From positions 2,254,032 through 2,318,031 of the forward strand of contig VZRZ01001998.1 of assembly GCA_013398175.1 (NCBI GenBank): a stretch of DNA of 64,000 bases, in the 5' to 3' direction. Within the stretch, counting starts at the first letter, position 1. Every line of letters starts with the position of its first letter. The stretch is from Climacteris rufus (lineage: Eukaryota > Chordata > Aves > Passeriformes > Climacteridae). The notes beneath the pieces were generated by a model, which was not told where the DNA came from, searched no databases, and saw only the letters and a list, made by a program, of their open reading frames with translations. This document shows, piece by piece, positions 10,903-23,008 of the stretch. Made by a program: the position numbers and the translations under genes.

Positions 10903-13900
10903 GATAAAGGGTAAAGTTTCTCATAGGCTTGTTACACAGTCTGTTGCTGGAAGCTATACTTGAAGAATGGGATCAACAAAATTAGCATGTTAAGTGAAGA
11001 AACACAGAACATCATGCTATATCTTTAATTTCTGCCCCTCTTTGAGGCTTACTTTCCCTTGTTTTAGCATTTATAGCACAGAAATCTCTCTGGAAATGCA
11101 GTTTGCAAAGCAAGAAGCTTACACAAGAAAGGAGCAGTGATGTCCTCTTGCCCTTTTGCTGTAAGCAACTCTGTTGTCACAGGGTATTCACAAGAGACCA
11201 GCTCCTGTTCTTCCCTCCTGCTACTGGGTAGACTGGTATTTTTACTTTGCATTCTTCTCCATTGTCACTTGAACTTAAAATCTGGCTGCTACCAAAACAG
11301 CTCCTTCAGTCTCATTTGTTTTAACATGTTGATGGGGAAGCTGAGTGCTACTTGAAAATATGGGATAATTCTAATCCTTGTGGCTAGGATCCCTGCATTG
11401 GGGTTGTCTTCCTGGCTGTAAGAAGAGGCTTTACCACAATTCAGTCTTAATTTTGGAGGTACTGTCTTGTGACAATGGGGAGCAGTTCCTTTCCCCTTAT
11501 CACTGTCATAGCTGTGTCAATGGTTTTGTTATTGAAACATAACAAACACAGATCTTAATCTATTGTAGTGTTTCAAGTCTACTGTTGGATTCATTAGTTA
11601 TGAAAAATCAAAAATTTTACCCTTGGTTTTCTTGCTTGCTAAAAGCAGAGTGCATGCGTGCATAAATGGAGAATTAGTGTTGGAGGTTTCTATGGATTAT
11701 GAAGCTATTCACCTCCAGGGACTTTAGTGACATTGTACTAAACAGAAAAACAGAGTTAAAGTGATTAGTTCTGTCACCAGGGCCCCTGAAATGTACTTAG
11801 AACCTTTCTCATCGTATAGTACTCACATTTTTAATTTATGTTGCACATGAAGAACGTTAAAATCTTACTTCACTTTTTCCTCTGCCTCTTGTTTCCTTGT
11901 GATCTTGCAGACAAACTATGGATACCATGACCAACATATGACTACCATGGGTACATGGTATTTCTTTCTATTTTCTTAAAACTATGTGCAACAAGATTTC
12001 TGTATGTTGTAGCTTCATTTTGAGCCTATGTTGCTTTGTAAACCTGTAGTGGCTTTAAATTGCACCCCTCTATAAATGAGTTTTATGAAGGAGTTATTCA
12101 GAGTTTACAACTTCATTCTTCTCTTTGATTATTTTTAATGAGAACTTTGGTTCTCATTGTTCCTTTGTCCATTAGCTTGAAGCACCATAAAATATTTGGC
12201 TCCTACAGAAGGGGAACAAACTTCCTGTATTTCTTATTTTACACTTTCTTCTAAACTGAAATTGTTCTTTTCAGTTATCTCCGACTTCAAAAACGCTTTC
12301 CTGTTCCAGGCTGTAATTTTCCTCATGGTGAGGAGGATGCCATTCCCTCAACTCAACTCACCTCACCTTCACTTGGCAGGTCACAGACTTCTCTCCACAG
12401 ACCAGTGCAGCAAGAGTGCAGAGTTCCCTGAAGCACGGTGGCATCAGAACAATTTGCAGCTGGGTAGATTAGCTCTGCCTTTCAAACTGGTCTCACGTGA
12501 TTATATTGAGCCACACTAACATGGTTGTATTGCTTTTAGGTTTTATACCTGTGCTTCTGCACACTGCTGCCATTATAGAGTATAGCCCTGCCTTCTTGAT
12601 GACTGCTGCACTCCTTAGGCTGTGAGAACTCCTTTGCAGCATTCCAGGGTTAAATTCCTAGTGACCATGTTTATGACAGTGAGAATGCTCTGAAAGTACA
12701 AATTCTCCCCAGTTCCCTCCTCCCTGCCATCATGGCTGAATCCAGCCTTTCACTACTTCTGATTTATGTTCTATTAAAGTTATTAAAGATGTTCTTTTGG
12801 CACTATGAGAGTGACAGTGAAATCTAACCTGCCAGGGAGTGGTGAATCCAAACGCTTCCCAGAATAAAAAGGATGATTGCTAGTGAGTTGCAAACCTCAG
12901 TTTCAAGTAAGAAATAATGATTCTTATTTCCTGTCCTAAGCAGCCAGTCCCTTACTTGTGCTGTCTGCATGCACCAGTGACAAATTTCTGCCAATAAATC
13001 TCATCATTGGGCACCCTTCTACTTTGCACCAACCCCAAAATGCATTACTGCACTGGCTACTTAAACACGGGAAGGTAAAAAGCATTTCACAGAATTAATT
13101 TCCTCTCTGTCATGAGAGAGACATAATGCATTAACTGATTTGGAAACAGAGTGAGCTTCTTTTATAACATGGTCACTCACTAGGCAGGCTTTCCACAGGG
13201 CACAGGAGCTGAAGTAAACAATCACACAGAAGGAAACTCTCTAGTGCCCTGCCATGCTGATGCTTATAGAGAAAGAAAAAGAAAAAAACAACAAACAAAA
13301 AATCCCAACCAACTAACATCTCATTACATGTTGAAAAGAAAGTGTAAGCACTCTGTTTAGAAAGCTTTAAAGCACAATTGTAATTCAACATGCAGATTTC
13401 TGTGTTATTACAATACTGCATGCACTAGCTCATTTGCTGAGCAGCCAGCATTTTAAACCACACATTGCAAGAACTTTGTGCTGGTACAATAACAACATAG
13501 AAAAATTAGGTTGACAGCACCAGTATGCTCAGCTCCATAACATTCTTCAGCTGAAACAGGAACTACAGGGCAGTGCTAGCCTATGTATTTTGACACTGGA
13601 ATATTTCTGCTTCCATGTGCAGATGGAGCACAGATCATAGTATGCTGACAAGCTGAACTCCAAACAAAGAGATAAGCTACATATGTACTGGCAGGTAAGC
13701 TCACTGATCTTTTTAACCCAGTGAACATCTGATGTGATGTGAGATTCACTAAATTGTAGATTGCAAATCAAGGTCAGACTGAAGGGTGACTTTGTATTTT
13801 GTAACATTCTCCCTGCTTCACTGACTGAAAGCAATCGTGAATTCCAGAGTGCTTTTTGCTCTTTTAATCTGATAGTAATTTGAAATGTATTTGGCTATAG

Positions 13901-16829
13901 AACTGAGTGTATCTAAGCTTAGACTGGCAAGAAGTGGTAGAAAAAATAGTTGGAAAAAAGTAATTTTATTCTTATGCTCTCACAATGCTGGTGCTGCTGT
14001 ACACAAAGGCGAGTGTCAGAATTAAGGTACCGTGTCCATGGCTGAGGGGGCCAGGAGGCTGCTCTGGCACTGTAATACTCCAGTGTAACCCTTCCTTTTT
14101 CTGACTCCAGTCCCAGCAAAGAGTTGCATTGCTCTGAGAATGTGTGTGCCTGGAGCCTCCTCTCTGCCCTGGGAGATGGATGACGCTGGCAGAGCAGTCC
14201 AAAGCCACAGTGCACGGCAGAATCTGGGTCATTGTGCAACGTGCTCACTGTGCCAAATCATAACATCAGTGAAATGCTCAGACCACTAACCTACAAATGA
14301 GTTCGTGGTTGCTAAATGCACGTCTGGAATATACAATATAGAACAACTTTGACTGATGTTGTAAGGCAGTTTTGGTTTCGTTCTCAAATTAAGTCATGTT
14401 AAAGAAAAGTGTACAGAGTAGCAGTGTGTCTGAGAGAGTATTTACACACACGGATGTGTATTTACACTCATTGAGGTTTTTGCCATTCATGGCATACTGC
14501 AGGATTCACTGTCACTGGTAGCACTCAATGAAATGCCTGTTCTCTGAATCAGTCCCCCATTTATCTACTAAATCTTTCTGTTTCATCCAATCTAAAGAAC
14601 TATCAGCAAGTAGAAATAAAATCTATACATTGAGAAGAGGAATACATTCTCTCTCTAATATGGACGTGAAAGAAAACATCGCGTTGGATTATAGCTGTAT
14701 TTCCCTATAACTGTACATCATTTGCAAGGCAGGCTCAGTGAAAATAAAAGACTCCTTGGCAACCCTCCCCGTCTCCAAATGCCTGCTCAGGCAGAAAAAA
14801 ACAACCACCCTGAATACATATTCCAATGAGCCACTGTGGGGCAGTAACAACAAAAACATTCCTCAGCAAAACAAGGGGCTTTGAACAGCCACTTCGCCCT
14901 TTTCTGAGCAAAGGACACAAAGAAACTATTCTTCGAAGAAAATCTGAACATTAGGATTTCCATTCTCATATTGCGAAAGGTTATTAGACCTTTTGGGAAA
15001 CATTTTATAGCTGTGCTTAGTTTCGACTCCTCCCACAGAGATGCTGGCAAACAGCTATTTTGAAGTTGTTACTCTATTTTAGAGCAATGAATAGAGGTTG
15101 TGTGTGAGATATCCAAGAGTCTGCTTAAGACACTATCTGGATTTTCTGTGTGTGCATAAACTCTTTTCTACCTGAGGGCTAAGTAAATAAGTTCTTTTCA
15201 AGTGATTATTCTCTGTGCAGGAATTTTCCCTTGTAAAGTATAGAAACCCCTGAAGATTAGGTATTTTTGTGCTGCTTTTGTTCCTCTCCGGGCAAAATCT
15301 TCAGTGAACAGAAGTTATTACAAAAAAATTATTTTATATCTTAAGGGTAAAAGAATATGCTTTGTTCAGTTTCAGATGTAGCTTGGAACCAGAATTACTG
15401 AGCTGCTTTGTATCCAACATTTCACATCTAGAGGTTCAAAATTAGATCAATAGTTTTGTCTTCCTTTCCTCTATCCCAGCCATTCTGTAGGTTTAATAAT
15501 ATCAATGCAATATGAAGAAATTAGCTGTTCTTTCTTTTACATAGTACCAAAAGGATGAGGAAAAAGACTATTTAAAGATTTCTAATTGCAATCTGAATTT
15601 TCTATAAATACAAAACTTCCTGTAACAGCCATTCCAAATAGATATTGCCCTTTAGTGTTGCAGAAATTTGTACCAGATGAGTAATGTGTGCTGCAATGTA
15701 GATTCTGTAAAAAGTCGAAGTATCATGCTTCAATTGAAGTGTTAAAAAAAGAGGATCAGGACATACAGAGAGCTGAATTACAGCCATGGCTCTTCAGTTA
15801 CACTTTGAAGATCATTTTCATTTCCATTTTGATCTTAAATCTTACTTACAAGTAATTAACATTTGGGGATGCATGACAGATGGTACACACCACCTTGTCT
15901 TTTTGGGCAGTCTTTTCTTGTCTTAGCTTTTCAAGACATATTCCAGATCAAAAATATTTGGGNCTTGCAGACAGCAATGTGAAAGAGTTGAAAGTTTCTT
16001 CTAGTATTCAAAAATTCTACCATTTTTACCTTTATTTAATTTTTATATTTATATATATTTAAAATATCCATTAGATCTGTAGGCTGTCAGATCAAGAGTA
16101 CCCTCCATTTTTAAAAACAATGAGGCTATAAATATTATGTAAGAAACACCAAGATCATTATTCCAAGTACTTCTCTAAATATATCCCAGCTAATGAATCT
16201 TACAGTTGATCCTACTGATACTCCAGGATATGAGAGATGTTGTATTTCATGTGCAAACTGGAGAACCCTTTGTGATGTTCCTTGGGTTTCCAGCATTCAG
16301 GATTCTCAGCTTTACCTTTGTCTTATCAGTTCACTTTGTTTTGCTTTGCTTTACTTTTTCATCAAATAGAAACATCATGAAAAATTAAGAAGAGAAAAGT
16401 ATTTGGAAGCTTTATTAATTCAAAGTTATCTCAGGGACTAGGCAGTCAGCTGAATTTTCAATCAAAAAATCTGTAAGTGCTCATTACTAAGCCTGCAAGG
16501 TGACATTAAGCATCATCTTCAAATTTAAGAGTTTCCCTTCAGTTCTTTGAGAGAATTGCAGTAAAATTTGTGTGTTTATTCTAAAAGTGAATAATGTGCT
16601 TATGAAGATTAGACCAAATAATTTTGCCTCACAGGAAAAAGGTAAAAAACAACAAAAATTTAAGAAGTTCAAAAATACCTATTTGCCCTTAATCACCTTG
16701 CAGAATTGAGACAGTGACAAGAGAGATTGCATTTAACATACAATGTTAAATATCTCAACATTTTTAACACTGTGTTAACAGAAGAATTAGAAGACTTTCA
16801 GCAGCAGAATCTTTGGTCTGAGGCTCATG
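10903..16829. other. AT-rich DNA with scattered minus-strand frames
   Basis: No gene can be demonstrated. Several minus-strand frames of 60-110 codons occur (11064-11252, 13547-13834, 13919-14248, 14787-15050, 15602-15787). The 13547-13834 frame ends with two CxxC pairs, and a minus-strand AATAAA lies at about 13966-13971 just after the 13919-14248 region. None has a convincing donor and acceptor pair or a family I recognise. One ambiguous base (n) is present at 15963. Confidence 0.5.
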
Positions 16830-16913
16830 GAATATGCCCATGGCAGGGGCAGCTGGGACTAGGTGATCTCTGAGGTCCATTCCAGCCCCTCAACATTCTA
16901 TGATTCCATGATT
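16830..16913 (+). mobile_element. CR1 retrotransposon 3'-end fragment
   Basis: A short remnant of the CR1 3' untranslated end in plus orientation. It matches the canonical order 'cccatggcagggg', then an 'actaggtgatctctgaggtcc' block, then the terminal octamer-type copies 'attctatg' and 'attccatg'. CR1 is the dominant avian LINE, and its copies are usually truncated at the 5' end like this one. No coding part remains. Confidence 0.85.
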
Positions 16914-19723
16914 TTTAACTATGCTTCAGAAAACATCTTACCTGTGGTAGTATTAGAGACAACAAAGCACAAGGCATACCAAAGAAATAAAGCTTACTGG
17001 GATTTTCACATTCCAAGATCACATTTAAGAGCTGCAGTTACAAAAAACATCCTTCTGCCCATATGATACCAAACAATTTGTCCACATAGTAGCATTGTTA
17101 TTTTACAATACAGAGATACAAACTCTCTGCAGGCACATGGAGATGAAGAAATTAGTCAATCAGATGTCCACAGAATCAAAAAATAAGAGAAAATATTAGA
17201 AAAGCCCACAGTAACTTGATTTACAAGTTGCCATTTCTAATAGATCTTTGTATTAGACCCTTGCTAAACTGAGGCAATGTTTCTAAGACAGACAATTTTA
17301 CAACAAATCTCACAGTCATTTGCATTCAACCAAAAATTATACTTTAGGGCCCAAAAAGTTATAAAATTAAGAGAACACAACTTGGGTTATTTTAAGATCT
17401 CAATGTCCACTTTTATAATCTTTTGTCTCAAAACAGAGCCCTCAAACACTGAAATAACTAACTGCTTGTAAACTAAAGGGAAAAAGAAAGAAAATCAAGA
17501 ATTCCTTTCTTAAAAAACTTCAATATATTCCTCTACCATTTTTTGGGGGTGTTCTTTATTTACCTTCTGTTTGGATCAAACTTTAAACCTAAACTATCTG
17601 ACTGGGGAAAGATGTTAAAATGTGGGTTCCATGTTTTCATAAGCTACAACCTGTTTGTAGTGAGGACTCTGGATAAATCACCTCAGCACTGATATTTTTT
17701 CAATTTATTTTACAATTGCAATAATTTGTGGTCTTATCTAGGTATATTGATGCTGGTTTCTGTTTTTAGAAGGAATTAATTAATTAACCAGAACTAGCTA
17801 GGAACCTGATTCAAAACAAGAGCAGGGGGACTTTTAAAATAACCCAGCTATTTCTAGTATAAATTCAGTGTTTCTGCACAAATTCTATATTTTTGACACC
17901 AAACCCACAGGATGGGCTATAAATTGTGGTTGGAACTGGTGGAGGTGGGGGAGGAGGGAACAGGGGTTAGAATCATCCTGGAACAGTCTTAAACCTCTAT
18001 TTTAATCCCTTTGGTTATCTTCCACTGACCAGCTTGCATGAGAAAATATGGGAATCAAATAAGAAAGATAAAAGATCATTCAACTTCAGAGTCTTACTTG
18101 CTAGTCATTGGTTTGCCTTCACACATTCTGGAAACAAATCTGTGCTGGCAACACTGATTAAATACAGCAGGTATCAAGTGTAAGTGGCAGTTAAAGCCCT
18201 GTTGAACAATGCAATGATACTGGATTTCTTAACCTGGGAGGTTGTTCATCCAACCTGCTCAGCCAGGATGTTCATCTGGCCCGTTTACCATTTATGAGAC
18301 ATTGTGTTAGCATTGAATTAGCTTATAGATTGTTTTAATATGACTTGGAGCAGTAGGGTGTGTAATTGTTTGAATGTTTCTTTCCACTGACTGCAAAGCA
18401 TTACTTCTTTCTGCACCTGAGAAGGCTTTTTCCTCCATCTGAACACTTAACAAGCAAATTTCCAGATATTCAGAAGCAAATGCAAACAGTTTAGAACAAA
18501 TCTTGTTCCTGAGATTAAGGCTTAAAATGAAACCCTGCCAAACAGAGCCAATACAGCTGAGTTTTGTAACATTTTCTCTTCTTTTCAGTGGTTCCTCTCA
18601 TTATTTGCTTCAGGAAGGCATTGCAGCATGACGCCCTCCCTTATCTTAATTCCTGGTTTTGAAGAGAAAAATAGCTTTAAACCCTCTATACAGTAAATTT
18701 TGTGCAAACAAAGGGTGTGAATACTCAGTGGGATGCATAGCTTTTGGTACCATTTAACATTTGTAAGACTACCATTTATTTTCTGCCACAGGTTTTGGGT
18801 ACTGTGTCATATTGTTGATGTTATGAGTTAAATTTCCTATTAATCCCTAAGTGGACTTTACCAATGAAACTCAGGCTTGGGAATCCCTATGAAGCTGTGC
18901 TTTGAATTGCCTGCACATATACAGTGTACAAAGTAATCGCATCAATCATAGCAGTGTCTGTTAAATACCATTATGTGACTTAATTAATGTCTGCCTAGCA
19001 TTTTCAGATTCATAAGCAGTCAAAAACATTACCATGATGTTCTTAACAGCTGCTAAATTTCTTTTATAAGCCAGAAATAAAACACAGAGTAAAGGTGGTC
19101 AGATGGGTTGGCAATTAATTGGAAAATCACCAAAGAGTACATGGTGAGGAAAGCAATTACTATAAAATGCAGAAATGAGAAAATGCAGCCATTAGGGATA
19201 TCTGGTATTAAACCTTCAAAGGAATGTAAATATTTAAATTTTGTTTAAATTATTTTTTGTATAATGCATTAGCTTGCAATGAATGTGGCATGTAACGCAT
19301 GTAAAACCATTCCTTGGTCAGCAAAGGAGGGAGCAAGATGCTAACATTCAACCTTACATGAAGAGCATGTTAATGCTTAGATGACTGATCAGATGACAGC
19401 ATGTTTATGTTGTTCTAAATATAAAACACCACATACTTTTATTTACTAGCTCTTCTTTAGAAAGTCATGTAATTTACCAGGCCTTGAGTTTGGGTCAGCT
19501 AAATGGAAGTGCCAGGGATGGACTACATGAGTGACATTACAAGACCAAGTAAAGCAATTAATAATAATGACAATTACAGATCATTTTTATTTATAGTTTA
19601 TCATATGCTAAGGTTTGCAATACTCTTGGATGAGGCCTAATAGGATAGATTATTTTATATAGAGGCAGATAAAAAAGGTTGAAGTAACCTGATAAGGGCT
19701 CTCTGTATGGTCCTTATAGAAGT
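16914..19723. other. AT-rich DNA without recognised features
   Basis: No gene or recognisable repeat. A short TTAA-type simple tract lies near 17775, and a G-rich patch ('ggaggtgggggaggagggaa') is at about 17941-17960. Nothing else is supported. Confidence 0.6.
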
Positions 19724-20010
19724 ACAGAATCACAGAATGGTTTGGATTGGAAGGGACCTTAAAGATCACCCAGTTCCAACCCCCCGCCATGGATAGGGAC
19801 ACATTCCATTATCCCAGGTTACTCAGAGCTCCATCCACTTGAACACTTCCAGGGAAGGGGCAACCACAGCTTCTCTGGACCTGTGCCAGGGCCTCAACAC
19901 CTCACTGCAAATAATGTTTTCCTAATAGCTAATCTAAACCTGCTCTCTGTCAGTCTGAAGCCATTCCCTCTTGTCCTGATGCTACCTGCCCGTGTAAAAA
20001 GCCTCTGTGT
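19724..20010 (-). mobile_element. CR1 retrotransposon 3' portion
   Basis: About 290 bases of the CR1 3' untranslated region in reverse orientation. The plus strand reads the complement of the CR1 tail, 'cacagaatggtttggattgg' then 'aagggaccttaaagatca', followed by the antisense body ('ggatagggacac', 'cttccagggaaggggcaacc', 'cattccctcttgtcctgatg'). The element's 3' end is at about 19724 and its truncated 5' side is near 20010. The minus-strand end structure and the 5' truncation are typical of CR1. It is non-coding. Confidence 0.93.
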
Positions 20011-20145
20011 ATACATGACTGAGACTTCCACGTATGAAAGCTCTCAGGCTAAAACTGTACAAACCAAGCAAATGCTGTTATAGATTAAAGAATCTCTCAC
20101 TGTAACCTTTTGATGCCAAAGTTAGGAGAAAAATCTGGATCAGAT

Positions 20146-20280
20146 TCAAAAGAACACCATGTAAACATCCCTTGTGCCGGAGTTCTGCGATCGTTGGTAA
20201 TACACAATGGTGAAATGTTTGCAGTAGTGACAAATGTCCCAAATGCCACTGTATTTGCGACCCTTTGGGCAGGTGGTACA
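20146..20280 (-). CDS. Candidate terminal exon with paired CxxC motif
   Basis: On the minus strand a pyrimidine-rich stretch ending 'cattctaaag' precedes a 44-codon frame that closes with TGA at 20146-20148. The peptide starts with C-x2-C, then twelve residues, then C-x2-C (CTTC ... CHYC), the spacing of a small zinc ribbon such as those in OB-fold DNA-binding proteins. Codon third positions look fairly GC-rich, and two rare CpG-containing codons are kept. Against it: the frame is short, no minus-strand AATAAA is seen before the CR1 copy at 20010, and the frame is also open upstream to 20610. I do not recognise the gene. It lies in line with three other minus-strand candidates at 21.0-23.0 kb. 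Confidence 0.25.
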   Translation of the reverse strand, partial: CTTCPKGRKYSGIWDICHYCKHFTIVYYQRSQNSGTRDVYMVFF

Positions 20281-21027
20281 CTTTAGAATGAAGAGACCAG
20301 GACACTGGGCATTAAAAAGTGCTGGCTGAGCAACTTTAAGTTTTATTTTGTACAATTTGATAAGAAATATGGATTGTATGCAAAGCACTGAATGACTTGG
20401 TAGTACTGTGGAATAGAATACAGCTCTCAAATAATTATGATGCCCCACTTTGATGAGACACATTTTGCCCTCTGAAGAGCTTGCAAGCAAAGCAGATGGG
20501 GAGCAGGGCAGGAAACAGGCCCAGAGTGACCTGCTTGGGCCGTATATGAGAGAACAAGAGCAACAGCTGAGAATACAATTCAGGTCCCCCTGCTCCAGCT
20601 TGTACATCAAATATCATGTTACTTAGCTAACACAGTACTGGGAGTTTTGTTACTATTAGAATACTACTCAGTTACAAGCACTTATAAGTATATGGCAGCA
20701 TTTGGGATCCATTGTGTCTGGTACTTACCACTGAAAAATCGCCTAGGAGAGTTCTTTGCTTTTGCTTTTTCAAAAACCTATCATTGACACAAGGGAATAG
20801 ATAGCAAAAGAGGTTTGAAAATGATTTATTGAAAACTGTAGTTCTTGTCAACTGAACTAGGCAGCTGAATGTAGAAGCAGCTACACTTTTATTAGACTAA
20901 CATAAAATAAGAGGTGTACATAGTTCTGGAGTCCCTCAAAGGTCCCTTCGTCAGTTATCATCTTCCATTCTTGTGAAAGGAGCACTGAGATTTCCAAATC
21001 GTGTACCAGCCAAATTTTCTCTTTCCC

Positions 21028-21200
21028 TCAATCTAATAAAGGTCTCTTTATAGCAAAAACGCTACTGTCTCTCTCCCTCTCTGTGACAAATTCTGCTGCA
21101 ACTCCATTATGGAGAAGGATCTTAAAAGCAGTAGCACTAAGGAGAGCTGTTTGCCTTTGCCAGTTGCTTTTCTGAAGGAAAGGTTTACTGGTGTGTATGT
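21028..21200 (-). CDS. Candidate minus-strand exon
   Basis: A strong acceptor-like sequence on the minus strand (a T-rich tract ending 'tttgtacctacag') ends at 21201. From 21200 a frame of about 56 codons stays open to TGA at 21028-21030; the same frame has a stop a few codons upstream of the acceptor, so the open part matches the putative exon. The peptide has a mixed composition (aliphatic core followed by an E/R-rich patch, 'VTERERDSSVFAIKRP'). No convincing donor was seen before the stop, so it could only be a last exon or a chance frame. The product is not recognised. Confidence 0.2.
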
Positions 21201-21693
21201 CTGTAGGTACAAATTAAAAGACAAGGGTGAGTGACCTGCCATTGCATCAAAAGCTGTATTTCTATTTGATTCCTTAAAATGTTCTATATATTAAGCATAG
21301 TTATGAAAAGCAACGTAAATGACAGGATAGCAATGAAGGACTTTTCTAAATAAAAATGCTCAAGTTCAGAAAAAAAAAAAAGGGATGCTCAAGAGTGATT
21401 TAAACACACTTGGGTTCCTCTTACTAAGAGGAGGGAGTGCTGAACCTTAAGCAAATGCATGTAAACAGCATGAAGAGAATGAAAATATAGAGTAAGGGCA
21501 AATGGGACCAGTAAGATAGATAGTAAATGAATTAGTAGGAACTAGGATATAAGACAGATGTGGAGACAAGACAGATGGCAAGACACAATAAGTGGAAAAA
21601 AAATAGTAATTTAATCGTAGTAGCTTTCAGTAAAGAAAAATCTGGGGTTACATTGCCAAGGGACGAATTTTGCAAAGAAGGGTACTTACAATT

Positions 21694-21721
21694 CTGATCA
21701 CACAGATAGTTGTGTGATCAG
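21694..21721. repeat. Perfect 11-bp inverted repeat (hairpin)
   Basis: The arms 'ctgatcacaca' and 'tgtgtgatcag' are perfect complements separated by a six-base loop (gatagt). No U-run follows, and no small-RNA gene is implied. It may be chance or a remnant of a transposon end. Confidence 0.6.
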
Positions 21722-21829
21722 CTTTGTTTGCACTGTAAGGCTACAGGGGCTAATACTTAAAAAATACATCACTACACTAAATGCTACTGCATTCTAATCC
21801 TGATATGTAATGTAAAAATGGGCAAAAAC

Positions 21830-22188
21830 TCACAACTTGCTACTGCTTTGCAATAACAGTAAATTTTTGTTGTAAACTGCTACTTTCCTCTTTGGCTTTC
21901 TGCGTGAAAGTGCGTCTGATCTGTATGGAATTGAAACAGGAATGCTTCGTTCTTTGGTGTCTCTGGAGACCTGGATCTCATCTGTGCTGGGACGAGGTGG
22001 CAGTGGTGGCAGAGTGACAGGTTGTGTGCTGCCAAACAAAGAGGATGTTGGCTCTGCACTGGTGTGAAGAAGCTCTGCCGTGGGGCTGTGCAAAAGGTGT
22101 GCAGAGAGTTCAGGAGGAAGCCAACAGGAGCCGAGTGAGAAGCCAGCTGTGAACAGCACTGTTTGGTTTTGCTGCTGAACAAAGGCAT
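21830..22188 (-). CDS. Candidate minus-strand exon, Pro/Ser-rich
   Basis: Behind a minus-strand acceptor-like sequence ('ctctttgacattttctag', AG at 22189-22190) a frame of nearly 120 codons is open to a stop at 21830. The predicted peptide has a proline-rich stretch ('LPPLPPRPSTDE') followed by a basic patch ('RRKPKRK'), giving a low-complexity but protein-like composition and moderately GC-rich third positions. A second frame in the same DNA is open for 102 codons, which weakens the argument. The best donor would be the weak 'gtagca' after the basic patch. No homologue is recognised. It is tentatively grouped with the neighbouring minus-strand candidates. Confidence 0.25.
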
Positions 22189-22729
22189 CTAGAAAATGTC
22201 AAAGAGCATCCTCATCATTTAAAACCATTTTTAAATGATTACTAATACGGCTCAATTATGTTTTCTTTGCCATGTGTTTAAAATGTGAAGGAAAATGGTG
22301 AGACTGACTGCAAAAGATGTCTGATAGTGCGTATTTGCTTGCAAGTATATTTTGATATCAAGCAAATGTCAGTACAAACACCTGCAATCTATATTACTGT
22401 AACTGTAAAAAAAAAATGTAAGTTGTTTCACCACCACCACTCTGAATAAGGTGACTGCAACTCTGGCAGTTACTATGTGTATTTTTGTACTTCAAAATGT
22501 GAAGAAATCATGTTGATTATTACAAACATCACTCCTTGTTCACAAAAAATGAAGTAAATACTAATATATGGTCTTCAGTGAAAAGCAAACTGACTTACAA
22601 TGGATTTTTAAGGGAATACTCTGTCAAAATTCACTGTTTCTTTACAAGTAATTTGGTTATCACTTAATTTACAAGTAAGTGCAGAAACAAATTGAAATAT
22701 GATGCTTTAAGAAAGACACTGAAATCAAT

Positions 22730-23008
22730 TTAAAGATTATTGCAGGTCCCAGGACTTTTATTTTTTTCTCTCTGTTTTAGACAGTTGAGAACCCTAAGAT
22801 CAGTTGTGTTAGTCAGCAGAAGAGGACCAGGGTCTGTGCTGAACTTTGACCAGAAGCATGTTAAATTTGTATTCATTCCCTTCTCTGTTGGCTGACACAT
22901 TTGTGTAGAAAACAAAATCTTCACATCTCTTTGCTCTGTGCCTGAGAAATGTGGAAAAGACACGAGTTGCCCAACCTTTGCTCCATCCTTTGTGCCTGCA
23001 GTGAACAA
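22730..23008 (-). CDS. Candidate minus-strand exon
   Basis: An excellent acceptor-like tract on the minus strand ('ctctgtgccttcccttcag', AG at 23009-23010) is followed by a frame open for about 92 codons to TAA at 22730. The peptide has no long hydrophobic run and a mixed globular composition with several cysteines. An AATAAA-like string occurs inside the 3' part of the frame near 22760, and no consensus donor is present, only a possible 'gtgaag'. I do not recognise the product. Together with the frames at 20.1, 21.0 and 21.8 kb it forms a minus-strand cluster lying left of the GC island at 24.7 kb, which could be its promoter. Confidence 0.25.
   Translation of the reverse strand: MFTAGTKDGAKVGQLVSFPHFSGTEQRDVKILFSTQMCQPTEKGMNTNLTCFWSKFSTDPGPLLLTNTTDLRVLNCLKQREKNKSPGTCNNL

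Noticed and set aside
11064..11252. 62-codon minus-strand frame with protein-like composition
   Set aside because: No matching donor and acceptor or polyadenylation signal, and the length is within chance expectation.
13547..14248. Minus-strand frames with CxxC pairs and a nearby minus-strand AATAAA
   Set aside because: The CxxC pairs fall in one of several open phases, splice signals are weak and no family is recognised; left as a note in the region entry.
16863..17066. 67-codon plus-strand frame
   Set aside because: Its first part is the CR1 3' fragment.
18000..18030. miR-9-like string 'ctttggttatct'
   Set aside because: The match stops after the seed and there is no foldback arm nearby.
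20155..20175. miR-30-like string 'tgtaaacatccc'
   Set aside because: Only the seed region matches, no precursor hairpin is visible, and it lies in the candidate minus-strand exon.
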